Source: Nocardia arthritidis NBRC 100137 (GTDB lineage: Bacteria > Actinomycetota > Actinomycetes > Mycobacteriales > Mycobacteriaceae). From it: a DNA stretch of 64,000 nucleotides. Every line of letters begins with the position of its first letter. Position 1 is the first letter of the stretch. Location: positions 38,615 to 102,614 of the forward strand of contig NZ_BDBB01000034.1 of the NCBI RefSeq assembly GCF_001612765.1, in the 5' to 3' direction. The translations under genes were made by a program, and so were the position numbers. Shown here in pieces: positions 1-10,742 of this stretch. The notes beneath the pieces were generated by a model that was given only the letters and a program-made list of their open reading frames with translations, ran no database searches and was not told the DNA's origin.

Positions 1-378
1 GCGGGTGACAAGGGATCCGTCGGGGCCGAGCACGACCAGGGTGTTGCGGATGCGGTCGCCGCCGGGAGCGACCTGCTCCACCGTTCCGGCGACCAGGAAC
101 ACCTCGAACTCGCGCGCGATCTGTCCGAGGCCGGTGACGAATGGGCCGGTCAGGGGCTCGGCGACGGCGATGACCCGCTCGTCGAGCCGGGTCACGGCAA
201 ACATCGAGTATTCCGGTGCCACGACCACGCGGGCACCGCGCTCACGGGCCGTGCGCACGTGCTCGCGCACCGCCGTGAGGTTCGCCGAGGGGTCCGTCGA
301 GGGGGCGAACTGGACGACCGCCACGTCCAGTTGATCCGGCGTCGCGTCCTGATGCGCGGGCGAGTTGTCCAGTTGCAT
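1..378 (-). CDS. Nitrilase/carbon-nitrogen hydrolase family protein (N-terminal part)
   Basis: Only the first 126 codons are inside the window; the gene runs off the left edge. Translation from the ATG at 378 gives a typical nitrilase-superfamily start: a strand-helix unit (LDVAVVQFAPSTDP), then VVVAPEYSMFA, whose Glu (about residue 56) is the first member of the Glu-Lys-Cys catalytic triad. The Lys and Cys would lie outside. Such enzymes hydrolyse amides or nitriles in the cytoplasm; the substrate cannot be told from this fragment. It is divergent from the DEAD-box helicase gene, with 62 bases between the two starts. Confidence 0.85.
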   Translation of the reverse strand, partial: MQLDNSPAHQDATPDQLDVAVVQFAPSTDPSANLTAVREHVRTARERGARVVVAPEYSMFAVTRLDERVIAVAEPLTGPFVTGLGQIAREFEVFLVAGTVEQVAPGGDRIRNTLVVLGPDGSLVTR

Positions 379-440
379 AGGTCTCACCGTATTGGGGCGG
401 TGACCGGACCGGCCAGCACAAGGCAGTAAACTCCTGGTCA

Positions 441-2231
<1,791 letters not shown>

Positions 2232-2341
2232 GCCGGGGAGGGTAGGCCGAGGTCAGGCGCGCTAGCTACAGTGTTGCGGTCCGTGTGTAATTCGGCGCAT
2301 GCCGGCAGCGGGTGTCCCGCGAAGACACAGGAGGGCCGCGT

Positions 2342-5300
2342 TTGTTCGTGTTCGGTGATCGTGTCGTCTGCACCACCGTCGATCTCGTCCGCGCGGCGCA
2401 CTGCGAGTTCGCGCTGCTGCGCGCCCTCGACGCCGAACTGGGCACCATCCCGGCCGAACCAGGAAGCACCGCAGCCGGCCCGGAGGCCACGCGGGGAACC
2501 GAGGATGTGCGGCAACGCCTTCTCGCCGACTACCGCGCACGGTTCGGTGGCGCGGTGGTCGAGATCGACCGTCCGCCGGACGAACCGGGCGATCCGGCTC
2601 GCCACGTCGCGGCTCTGACCGCCGCCCACGCGGGCACGGTCGCCGCCTTGCGCTCAGGCGCACACGTGGTGCACGGCGCGACCTTCTTCGACGGCCGATT
2701 CCAGTGCTCCGCCGACTTCCTGGTGCGGGCCGAACATCGGGTTCGCTACACCGTGCACGGCATCGCGCCCACCACCGCGGACCGGGTGGCCGCCGCACTG
2801 GAACTCGCCGCCTGCGCCGAGGCTCTCGACCGCTCGGGCGCGCTCACCGCGCCGCTGGTGCGGCTGCACCTGGGCGAGGAGAGCAGCGCCAGGGCGCTGA
2901 GCGAGCTGCTTCCGCTGCATCGGGCGCGCAGGCGCCGGGTCGAAGGCATCGTGGAGGAGAAGCTCGGCGAACTGCTGCCCGTGCAGTGGGGCGATCCCCG
3001 TTATCTCGCTTGCGGCCGCTGCCGCACCTGCATCGAGGCCCTGTCCGCCGCGCGTGATCTGCTGCTCGTGGCCGGTATGCCGCCCGCGGCGCGCGCCCGG
3101 CTGCGCGAAGCGGGGGTGAACACTCTCGATCGGCTGGCCACCACGGAGATCGCGGTGCCGGGCGTGCCGCCGCGCACCGTCTCCGCGCTGCGCTGCCAGG
3201 CGGAAATCCAGCTGCGGCGCGAAGTTTCGGGCGAGCCCACGTACGCGCTGCTCGACGCGGCCGCGCTCGGGGCGCTGCCCGCGCCCTCCCCCGGCGATCT
3301 CTCGCTCACCATCACGGGCGGCGGGCGCAATCCGCTCGTCGTTGAGGTCGGCGGGCCGGACACGGTGCACCTCTCATTGCGCGGGCCGAGCGGATCGAGC
3401 GAACCCCGCGCTGCCGCCGCCGCGGAACGCCGGGTGCTCGAGCAGGTGCTCGACTATCTGACCCAGCGCCGCCGGATCTATCCCGACCTGCACGTCTACC
3501 ACTACTCGGCCATGGTGCGCACGGCACTGCTGCGCTGTACCGGACGGCACGGCGTCAACGAAGAACTCGTGGACGAGTTGCTGTGCGACGGCGTCCTGGT
3601 CGACCTGTATCCGATCCTTCGTAACGCGCTGCTCATCGGGGAGTCCTCCTACCGCCTCAGTGGGCTGCGGCGACTGCTTCCCGATTCGTCCGCCGCCGAA
3701 CACGATTGCCACACGGTGCTGCGGTTACGCGATTGGCTGCTCGATCGCGCGGGCGAGCAGCGCATCGCCACGCGGACCGTGGCGGCGGGGCGGCCGGATG
3801 GGTGGTGCGCCGCGGTCCCCGGGGAGCCCGCGCCGCCGCCGTCGTCCCGGCCGTCGTCGCTGGAGGCCGCGCTCGCGGAATACGCCGCCGCGCAGGGCGA
3901 TCCGCTGCATCCCGCAGCGATGATGGCCGCGGCGCTCGGCTACCACCGGCGCGAGCGGCAGCCGCTGTGGTGGGCGCACGCCGACCGGCTCAGCCATCCG
4001 GTGGACGAATGGGCCGAGGCTCCCGGGGTTCTGGTCGCCGACTGGGGCACGGTCGACACCAAGTGGCATCGGCGCCCCGACCGCCCGGCGATGCGGCGCT
4101 ACCTGACCCTGACCGGCCGGATCGGCACCGGTTCGAGCGGCGCCCCAGGCCCGAGCACACTCACCCCGGGCACCACCGTCTACACCTTCTACGACCAGCC
4201 GATGCCGGACGGCATGGTCACCGGGGCGGGCCTGCGGGCAACCGCGACGGCGACGGTGCTCGGCTGCTCGGTGGACACCGAATTCGACGACACCGTCAGG
4301 CTGGAGGAATTGCTGCCCGAGGGCTGCGAGCCCTACGACGACCTGCCCTCCGCGATCGCGCCCGGCCTCCCGGACTGGGACGAGAACGCCGAACTGGCGA
4401 TCGAACTCGCGGCGCAGCAGTTGCTGATGACCCTGCCGGACGCCCCACGCTCGGCCGTCTTCGACATCCTCGCCCGCCGCCCGCCGCGGCTGCGCGGCGA
4501 CGCCAGGTTGCCCGAGGTGCACGGTGACTACGCCGTGGCGATCACCGCCGCGCTGTGCGCTCTCGACGACTCCTACGTCGCCGTGCAGGGCCCGTCGGGC
4601 ACCGGGAAGACCGCGACCGCGGCCCGGGTGCTGGAGCGGCTGATCACACGGAACAAGTGGCGGATCGGCATCGTCGCGCAAGAGGCCGCGCCCGTGGAGA
4701 ACCTGCTCGACGCGGTCGTGCGGGCGGGCGTGCTGCCGGAACTGGTCGCCAAGAAGGAGGCGGCGGCGGTCGCCCCGGAGTGGGTGGTGATCGACGCCGC
4801 CCGCTATCCGCGATTCCTGGACAACGCGATCAGCGGTTGCGTCCTCGGCGGCGATCCGGCCGATTTCGCGAACGAGGATCTGGTGCCGCGCGCGGCCCTC
4901 GACCTGCTCGTCGTGGCCGACGCGGGCCGCTTCCCGCTGGCCGAGACCGTCTCCGTCGCGGCGTGCGCATGCAACCTGTTGCTGCTCGGCGACCCGGTCG
5001 CGTCGAACGCACGCGGCGCCCACCCCGCCCCGATCGGCGAATCGGTGCTCGGCTGGCTGGCCGAGGGACGCCAGACCTTGCCCACCGAGCGGGGCTACTT
5101 CCTGGACCGTACCTGGCGGATGCACCCGGCGGTCTGTGAACTCGTCTCCCGCCTCTACTACGACGGGCGTCTGCGCGCCAACGAGACGGTCACGCTGGCC
5201 CGGCGCCTGGACGGCGAGCAGCCCGGCGTGGACACCGTCCTGGTGGACCACTACGGCAACACCACCGAGTCACCGGCGGAGGCGCGCGAGGTGGTGCGCC

Positions 5301-5725
5301 GGGTCCGCGCTCTGCTCGGCATGTCCTGGACGATCGGCGCGACCACGCGCAGGCTGCACCCGCACGACATCTTCGTGGTCGCGCCGTACGCCGCCCAGGT
5401 GGGGCGCATCCGCACCCTGCTGGCCCGCGCCAAGATCGAGGACGTCCTGGTGGGCACGCCGGATCGCTTCCGCGGCCGGGAGGCGGCGGTGGTGCTGCTG
5501 TCGATGACCACCTCCTCCCCCGCGGACGCGCCCTACGGCATGCCGTCGCTGTTGTCGCGCGGCTTGATCCATGCGCTGTGCCGCGCCATGTGGAAGGCGA
5601 TCGTCATCCGCTCGCCGCTGCTCACCGAGTATCTGCCCCCGAGCACGGACGAACTCGCCGATCTCGGCGCGTTCCTGCGGCTGACCGACGCGGGTCAGCC
5701 GAAGCAGACGCCCTCGCCCCGATAG
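2342..5725 (+). CDS. TM0106-family RecB-like nuclease/SF1 helicase homologue, catalytically degenerate
   Basis: About 1127 residues, full length for the actinobacterial family that fuses an N-terminal RecB-like nuclease and Cys cluster (CGRCRTC here) to a C-terminal SF1 helicase. I choose the TTG at 2342 because CAGGAGGG (2328-2335) sits six bases upstream; a GTG at 2312 in the same frame lacks such a site. Walker A is intact (QGPSGTGKT). However, the segment usually read as VVDEAGQF is VVADAGRF here, the GDPQQLP motif is GDPVASN, KFQGQEA is RFRGREA, and the SRA motif near the end is CRA. In the nuclease part, the strand usually carrying the acidic-X-Lys motif (DTK) reads YTVHGIAPTT. Fold and length are kept but both active sites look lost. 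The 3' end overlaps the convergent aldolase gene by 31 bases. Confidence 0.8.
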   Translation: MFVFGDRVVCTTVDLVRAAHCEFALLRALDAELGTIPAEPGSTAAGPEATRGTEDVRQRLLADYRARFGGAVVEIDRPPDEPGDPARHVAALTAAHAGTVAALRSGAHVVHGATFFDGRFQCSADFLVRAEHRVRYTVHGIAPTTADRVAAALELAACAEALDRSGALTAPLVRLHLGEESSARALSELLPLHRARRRRVEGIVEEKLGELLPVQWGDPRYLACGRCRTCIEALSAARDLLLVAGMPPAARARLREAGVNTLDRLATTEIAVPGVPPRTVSALRCQAEIQLRREVSGEPTYALLDAAALGALPAPSPGDLSLTITGGGRNPLVVEVGGPDTVHLSLRGPSGSSEPRAAAAAERRVLEQVLDYLTQRRRIYPDLHVYHYSAMVRTALLRCTGRHGVNEELVDELLCDGVLVDLYPILRNALLIGESSYRLSGLRRLLPDSSAAEHDCHTVLRLRDWLLDRAGEQRIATRTVAAGRPDGWCAAVPGEPAPPPSSRPSSLEAALAEYAAAQGDPLHPAAMMAAALGYHRRERQPLWWAHADRLSHPVDEWAEAPGVLVADWGTVDTKWHRRPDRPAMRRYLTLTGRIGTGSSGAPGPSTLTPGTTVYTFYDQPMPDGMVTGAGLRATATATVLGCSVDTEFDDTVRLEELLPEGCEPYDDLPSAIAPGLPDWDENAELAIELAAQQLLMTLPDAPRSAVFDILARRPPRLRGDARLPEVHGDYAVAITAALCALDDSYVAVQGPSGTGKTATAARVLERLITRNKWRIGIVAQEAAPVENLLDAVVRAGVLPELVAKKEAAAVAPEWVVIDAARYPRFLDNAISGCVLGGDPADFANEDLVPRAALDLLVVADAGRFPLAETVSVAACACNLLLLGDPVASNARGAHPAPIGESVLGWLAEGRQTLPTERGYFLDRTWRMHPAVCELVSRLYYDGRLRANETVTLARRLDGEQPGVDTVLVDHYGNTTESPAEAREVVRRVRALLGMSWTIGATTRRLHPHDIFVVAPYAAQVGRIRTLLARAKIEDVLVGTPDRFRGREAAVVLLSMTTSSPADAPYGMPSLLSRGLIHALCRAMWKAIVIRSPLLTEYLPPSTDELADLGAFLRLTDAGQPKQTPSPR

Positions 5726-6873
5726 GTCGGCACGCCGACGCGGGCGCCGTCCTCGTCGACCAACTGCACGGCGTCGAACCGCTCGCACAATTCACCGGCC
5801 TTCGCGTGCCGGAACCACACCCGGTCGCCGATGCGGAGTTCCGCGGCGCCCGACAGCGGGGTCTGCACTTCACCGGCGCCCTCGGCGCCGAGCAGCTTCA
5901 ATCCGCGCGGCCACACCGGCTTGGGTACCCGCGACGATCCGGCGGGGCCGGAGGCGATATAGCCGCCCGCGAAGACGGTAGCGATATCGGCCGCGGGCCT
6001 GCGCAGCACGGGCATGGCGAAATACAGCGCGGGTCTGGGGGTGAACGCCCGGTAGTCGTCGAACAGGGTGGGCACGTACAGCCCGGACCCGGCGGTCACC
6101 TCGGTGACATCCGGATCGGCGACGCTGACCTCGATGGAGCCGCTGCCGCCGCTGTTGACGATCGCGAGATCACCGGTCACCGAACGGACCGCGTCGAGCA
6201 CCTGGGCCCGGCGTTTGCGGATCTCCGCCGCGGACGCCCGCTTCACCAAGCGCACCGCGACATTCGAATCAGGAAGCCCCGCGATCTGCGCCTCGTAGGT
6301 CATCACGCCCACCACGTCGAAGCCACGCCGCAGCGCCGCACCCGCCAGGGCGGCCGCCTGCTGCGGCGTGCGGACCGGAGAACGGCGCACACCGAGGTGC
6401 AGCGGGCCGATGCGCAGGGACGCGTCGACGTCCAGGCAGACCCGTGGCCGTACCCGATCGGTGCCCACGGCCGCGCGGATCAGGTCGAGTTGCGCGGCAT
6501 CGTCGATCATCAGCGTGATCGATCGGGACGCGATGTCGTCGGCGGCCAGTTCCGCCAGTGCCGCGCGGTCCACGGTCGGATAGCCGAGCAGGACATCGCG
6601 CGCTCCGTGGCGCACGAGCCAGAGTGCCTCGCGCAGGGAGTAGGACATGACGCCCGCGAAGCCGCCCGCGGCGGTGAGATCGGCGCCGAGGACTTCGGCG
6701 AGCACAGAGCGGCAGCGCACGGATTTGCTGGCCACTCGGATCGGGGTGCCCGCCGCGCGACGCACCAGGTCGGCGGCGTTCGCGCGCAGGGTGGGCAGGT
6801 CGAGGGCGGCCAGGGGCGGGTCGAGTTCGGCGGTGGCCGCGTGCAGCCCCGCGATCGGCGACGTCTCGGTCAC
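5695..6873 (-). CDS. PLP-dependent amino acid deaminase/aldolase (D-threonine aldolase-like, alanine racemase fold)
   Basis: 392 residues with an alanine-racemase-type N-terminal barrel. The PLP-binding lysine is expected in VASKSVR (about residue 50). The barrel continues through a D-threonine-aldolase-like C-terminal domain (AGSGLYVPTLFDDY, FAGGYIASGPAG). Family members act on D- or L-hydroxy amino acids in the cytoplasm by retro-aldol cleavage or deamination; the substrate is not evident. The start ATG at 6873 follows the HTH-less TetR-like gene by 43 bases on the same strand, so the two are probably co-transcribed. Its 3' end overlaps the nuclease-helicase homologue convergently by 31 bases. 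Confidence 0.82.
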   Translation of the reverse strand: MTETSPIAGLHAATAELDPPLAALDLPTLRANAADLVRRAAGTPIRVASKSVRCRSVLAEVLGADLTAAGGFAGVMSYSLREALWLVRHGARDVLLGYPTVDRAALAELAADDIASRSITLMIDDAAQLDLIRAAVGTDRVRPRVCLDVDASLRIGPLHLGVRRSPVRTPQQAAALAGAALRRGFDVVGVMTYEAQIAGLPDSNVAVRLVKRASAAEIRKRRAQVLDAVRSVTGDLAIVNSGGSGSIEVSVADPDVTEVTAGSGLYVPTLFDDYRAFTPRPALYFAMPVLRRPAADIATVFAGGYIASGPAGSSRVPKPVWPRGLKLLGAEGAGEVQTPLSGAAELRIGDRVWFRHAKAGELCERFDAVQLVDEDGARVGVPTYRGEGVCFG

Positions 6874-6916
6874 CAGGACAACTCAACCACCAAGTTGGTC
6901 AAACGTCCAGTATTTG

Positions 6917-7399
6917 TCAGATCTCCGCGGCCTTGGTGGCCAGTCCGCTGACCATCTCGTCGAGCACCACCAGCATGGTCTCGTCGTTGCAATCGGCCAG
7001 CCAGCGCAGGACCGTGCCCTGCACGATCGAGACGACGTTGCAGGCGATCGCCTCCACCGGCTCCAGCCATTGCGTTCCGGACCGTTCGGCACACAGCTTC
7101 AGGAACGCGGTGACCTCGGCGTCCTTCTCGCGATAGAACTCCGTCGCGATCGGATCCGGGAAGCAATCGGTCCTGACCTCCCACCGCGCGCGCAGCGCCT
7201 GCAAGGTCATCTCATACGAGCGGATCTGCCGCTCCGGAGTGGCCTTGACCAGCGGCCAGTAGGCACTGACCCCCGCGTGCAGCAACACCCGCAGCGCGCG
7301 CAGGCCCGTGTATTCGAGCGTGGCGGCCGCCGTTTCGACCGCGTCGGTGACGGCGGGGCGTAGCCGGATTTCTGTTATCACTTCTCCACGTGCGCTCAA
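6917..7399 (-). CDS. TetR-family C-terminal-domain-like protein without a helix-turn-helix
   Basis: The encoded helical protein resembles the ligand-binding and dimerisation half of TetR regulators (GLRALRVLLHAGVSAYW, ATPERQIRSYEMTLQAL, then VEAIACNVVSIVQGT-LRWL). The usual N-terminal helix-turn-helix of about 50 residues is absent and I find no HTH in any upstream frame. I choose the TTG at 7399 because GAGAGGGAG lies about six bases upstream, giving 160 residues; a GTG at 7381 and a far upstream ATG at 7471 are alternatives. It probably forms an operon with the downstream aldolase. It could be a decayed regulator or a ligand-binding partner of another TetR protein. Confidence 0.55.
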   Translation of the reverse strand: MSARGEVITEIRLRPAVTDAVETAAATLEYTGLRALRVLLHAGVSAYWPLVKATPERQIRSYEMTLQALRARWEVRTDCFPDPIATEFYREKDAEVTAFLKLCAERSGTQWLEPVEAIACNVVSIVQGTVLRWLADCNDETMLVVLDEMVSGLATKAAEI

Positions 7400-7815
7400 C
7401 GACGACTCCCTCTCGGCGAAAGAACTCACGCACCTGGGTTGGCGCGACTCGCTGAACAGGGCGGGCAACATCGGGAAACATTCGAGCTGCCCGGTCCAAC
7501 GTTCACCAATGGTAGAGCGTTTTCGGGGTTTGAGAACGGGTTCGATGGGTAATTCCGGACTGAAAGAATGTTTTGTTACCCAACCGGGACCGCTGCGCGA
7601 TCATGCCGTGCCGCCCGGAAATCCCGCTATGACGGGGGATCTGGGTCTCCACCCACGCCTCGAAAGACCATTGACAACGGTACGGTCCGAGGCGTCGGCG
7701 ACCCAAATCCTGTGGCAAATGCCACAGCGAAACCTCGCGAATCGGTCAGCATAACGTGCGGGGTTCGATCCGCTCCCGACACCGTTTCGTTCCGCGTGCC
7801 CGATAGCCTGGATCG
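7400..7815. other. 416-base intergenic region without a convincing gene
   Basis: Separates the divergent TetR-like and phosphatase genes. Open frames in it have no family resemblance or ribosome binding site. A TTGACA hexamer at 7671-7676 could be a -35 element for the phosphatase gene, but no good -10 sits 16-18 bases downstream. The GC content is visibly lower around 7500-7600 than in the neighbouring genes. Confidence 0.5.
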
Positions 7816-8562
7816 GTGACTCTCTCGCCCCCCGCCGACCAGTACTTCCTCTCCGGCACGTTCAACTTCCGCGACACCGGCGGGCTGCGCACCCACGACG
7901 GCGCCAAGGTCCGCCCCGGCATCCTGCTGCGCTCGGCCCAGCTGAGCGGACTCGACGACGCCGGCCACTCCGCGCTGCGGGAACTGAGCATCAGCGCCGT
8001 CCACGACCTGCGCGGACATCGCGAGATCGACCACATCGGCGCCGACCGGCTGCCCGCGGACGTCCGGCTGACCATCACTCCGTTCGACTCCAGGATGGCC
8101 GAGGCGCCGCCGCACGAGGCGACCGCGCGGACCGCCTACACCCACATGCTCGAGGTCTACCGGATGTTCCCGGCGCTGCCCGAGGCGCACGCCGCCATCG
8201 CTTCGCTCGCCGAGTCCATCCTGCGCGGCGAAGGCGCCGTCCTGGTGCACTGCGCGGCGGGCAAGGACCGCACCGGCTGGGCGGTCGCCACGCTGCTGCG
8301 CGCGGTCGGCGTCATCGAGGCCGACGTCCAGGCCGACTACCTGCTCAGCAACGGGGCCGTCCCCGCGCTGCGCGCTCTCATGACGGGCAAACTGCTGGCC
8401 GGCGAGGAGCTGTCGATCGACCTGCTCGGCGTGCGCGAGGAGTACCTGGAGATCGCCACCGCCTCGATGCGCGAATTGCACGGCGACCTGAACGGTTATC
8501 TCGCGACCATCGGGCTCGCGCCCGACCTGCTCACGCGGCTGCGCGAGCGAATGCTGGAGTGA
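7816..8562 (+). CDS. Tyrosine-protein phosphatase (MptpB-like lipid/protein phosphatase family)
   Basis: 248 residues with the signature HCAAGKDRTGW: the nucleophilic Cys is about residue 146 and the phosphate-binding Arg about 152. The C(X)5R loop with a Lys before Asp-Arg is characteristic of the atypical PtpB group, which dephosphorylates phosphotyrosine and phosphoinositides. The N-terminal FNFRDTGGL and RSAQLSGL motifs are also typical. Start is the GTG at 7816. In pathogenic mycobacteria the homologue is secreted, but there is no signal peptide here and secretion cannot be inferred from sequence alone. It converges with the acyl-CoA ligase gene, with seven bases between stops. Confidence 0.88.
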   Translation: MTLSPPADQYFLSGTFNFRDTGGLRTHDGAKVRPGILLRSAQLSGLDDAGHSALRELSISAVHDLRGHREIDHIGADRLPADVRLTITPFDSRMAEAPPHEATARTAYTHMLEVYRMFPALPEAHAAIASLAESILRGEGAVLVHCAAGKDRTGWAVATLLRAVGVIEADVQADYLLSNGAVPALRALMTGKLLAGEELSIDLLGVREEYLEIATASMRELHGDLNGYLATIGLAPDLLTRLRERMLE

Positions 8563-8569
8563 GAACCGA

Positions 8570-9817
8570 TCACTCGACCGGCACCGCTCCTCTGCGCACC
8601 AAGCCGTCGCCGTCGATCGTCACCTGATCGCCGGTGTGAAACCAGGTTCCGGTGAACCGCGCCGCCGTGGTGGTGGGGTCGTTCCAGTAGCGCGGGGTCA
8701 CATTCGGGCCGCGACAGAGCAGTTCGCCGTGGCCCGCTGTGGCCCGCGGCCCCCACAGCGCCAATTCCGTTCCGCCGAAAGGAAACCCGAGCACCGCGGC
8801 CGCGTCGGACGAGTCCGCCTGTTCGGCGTCGTCCACCGCGAGACCGATGCCGCTGGTTTCGGTCGCGCCCCACACCGACCACTGCCGGGCCGCGGGGAAC
8901 ACGCCGCGCAATTCGGCCGTGAGCTCGACGGGAGCGACCGGGGACGCGGCGCGTTCGGCGCGATGACCGGCTTTGCTGATCCGTGCGATGCCCTCGGTGC
9001 ACAGCCCTTCGGCGCACAGTTCGGCGAGTTCGGGCAGCAAGCCCGCGAAGATCCGCGGCGTCGCGGAGACCATGTCGATCCGCTCTGCGGCGATCGCCTC
9101 GGCCATCCCCCGGGCGTCCCGGGTGAGCACCACGGTGCCGCCGACGGCGAAGGTCGGCAACAGCTGATCGACGCAGCCGCTGGCGTGCGCCAACGGCAGT
9201 AGCACCAGGTTGCGCAGGCCGTCGGTGGGCAGGTCCAGCGCCGCGACCACCGAGCGCACGGCCGACAGCAGATTCTCGTTGGTCAGCTCCACGCCCTTGG
9301 GCGTGCACGTCCCGCTCGTGTAGCTCAGCAGCGCCAGGTCGCCCAGCGCCGCGCCGTCGTCGATGTAGGCGGCGCCGTCGGGCAGCTCGGCGCCCTTGGG
9401 GCCGAGCACGAAATCGGCACGGCTGTCGGCGATCACGCGCTCGGCCACCGCCTCGGGCAGCCCATCGTGAACCAGCACCGGTACCGCGCCGCTGAGCAAG
9501 GCGCCGAGGAATGCCTGCACCCAGCGAGCACCGGAGGGCATGTGCACGGCGACGCGGTCGCCGTATCCGATGCCGTGCTCCTGCAAGCCGCCTGCGATCC
9601 GGGAGGCACAGTGCCACAGCTCGCGGTAGGTCAGGCGCGGGCCGCCGATCTCCACCACGGCTTCGCGGCTACCGAAGGCGTGCACTTGCAGATCCAGTAG
9701 TTCGGTCAGCGCGGGTGTGAGGTTTCCGTAGCGCAGCACCCCGTCGACGCCCCGGGCTAGCGGGTTGTCCCAGACGTGCGGGCCGGTGAGGGGATATTCG
9801 ACGAGCAACTGCGACAT
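8570..9817 (-). CDS. AMP-dependent acyl-CoA synthetase/ligase family protein lacking the C-terminal domain
   Basis: 415 residues of an ANL-superfamily adenylating enzyme. The P-loop-like A3 motif reads YTSGTCTPKG, one residue shorter than the usual YTSGTTGTPKG. WGATETSG (A5) and TGDQVTIDGDG (A7) follow. The protein stops about 20 residues after A7, so the mobile C-terminal domain with the catalytic adenylation lysine is missing; complete relatives are about 500 residues. There is no room for the rest, since the convergent phosphatase gene ends seven bases away. It lies downstream of a crotonase gene on the same strand (92 bases apart), a common fatty-acid degradation pairing. It may be inactive or catalyse a half reaction. 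Confidence 0.8.
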   Translation of the reverse strand: MSQLLVEYPLTGPHVWDNPLARGVDGVLRYGNLTPALTELLDLQVHAFGSREAVVEIGGPRLTYRELWHCASRIAGGLQEHGIGYGDRVAVHMPSGARWVQAFLGALLSGAVPVLVHDGLPEAVAERVIADSRADFVLGPKGAELPDGAAYIDDGAALGDLALLSYTSGTCTPKGVELTNENLLSAVRSVVAALDLPTDGLRNLVLLPLAHASGCVDQLLPTFAVGGTVVLTRDARGMAEAIAAERIDMVSATPRIFAGLLPELAELCAEGLCTEGIARISKAGHRAERAASPVAPVELTAELRGVFPAARQWSVWGATETSGIGLAVDDAEQADSSDAAAVLGFPFGGTELALWGPRATAGHGELLCRGPNVTPRYWNDPTTTAARFTGTWFHTGDQVTIDGDGLVRRGAVPVE

Positions 9818-9909
9818 TCGTCCTCCGCGTGCCTCGAAGTTTCAGGCACTGCGACTATATGACGCATGTCACAACTTCGCTGCGATAGGCGATGAACGTG
9901 TCCCAGCTG

Positions 9910-10704
9910 TCACCGCCCCGAGTAGCGCGCCTTCCCCGGACCCTGCTCGAGGAAACTGCGCACCCCGCCCTTCAGGTCCTCGGTGTCGAACAGCACCCCG
10001 GACACCTCGGGCGTCACCGAATCCGCATGTGCCACACCGCCGGAACGCCACGCCTCGATGATCTTCTTGGTCGCCGCGTTCGCCTTCGTCGGACCGTCGG
10101 CCAGCCGGTGGGTCAGCGCTCGCGCCGCCGCGTCGAGGTCTTCGTGCACGGCGTTGACCACGCCCCACTCGGCCATCGTCGCCGCGTCGTAGAGGTCGCC
10201 GGTCATCACGAACTCGCGGGCCCGTCCGGAGCCCGCGCGTTCGGCGAGGCGCTGCGGGCCGCCCATCGACGGGGTCAGCCCGACCACGATCTCCACCAAT
10301 CCGAACCGGGCCTTCGGCGCCGCGAGCAGAATGTCGCAGGCGAGCGCGATCTCGAAGGCGGCGGTCAGGGTCAACCCGTGCGCGGCGAAGACCACGGGAC
10401 ACGGCAGCGCCTCCAGCGGGTGGATGATCTGCGCGAACAGGGTGCGCCACAACTCGGCGCCCTGCTCCGGGGTCAGGCCGTCGAAAACGTGCACGTCGAC
10501 GCCGCCGGACACCACCTTGCCCTCGGCGCGCAGCAGCAGGGCGCGCGGCGGCCGCGCCGACAGCTCGGCGATATCGGCGATCAACGCGTCCAGCATCGCC
10601 CGGTCGAAGAGATTGAGCGGCGGATGGGCGAGGGTGAGGGTCGCCACCTCCGCGCCGGCGTCGGTGCGCATTCGTTCCAGCCGGGTGGCCTTCGTTTCAC
10701 TCAT
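9910..10704 (-). CDS. Enoyl-CoA hydratase/isomerase (crotonase) family protein
   Basis: 264 residues with the crotonase fold. The oxyanion-hole region (ALPCPVVFAAHGLTLTAAFEIALACD) is present. The two acidic positions used by classical hydratases are both occupied by Glu: the first in VEIVVGLTPSMGG and the second in REFVMTGD. It should hydrate or isomerise an acyl-CoA thioester in the cytoplasm. The chain-length preference is not predictable. It is probably co-transcribed with the downstream acyl-CoA ligase and is divergent from the GST-like gene (38 bases between starts). Confidence 0.9.
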   Translation of the reverse strand: MSETKATRLERMRTDAGAEVATLTLAHPPLNLFDRAMLDALIADIAELSARPPRALLLRAEGKVVSGGVDVHVFDGLTPEQGAELWRTLFAQIIHPLEALPCPVVFAAHGLTLTAAFEIALACDILLAAPKARFGLVEIVVGLTPSMGGPQRLAERAGSGRAREFVMTGDLYDAATMAEWGVVNAVHEDLDAAARALTHRLADGPTKANAATKKIIEAWRSGGVAHADSVTPEVSGVLFDTEDLKGGVRSFLEQGPGKARYSGR

Positions 10705-10742
10705 CCGGTCAGCGTACGAGGTCGATCTGGAAGACTGTCGAT

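Noticed and set aside
7503..7718. A 71-codon minus-strand open frame in the 7.4-7.8 kb gap
   Set aside because: No ribosome binding site, no family likeness and atypical composition.
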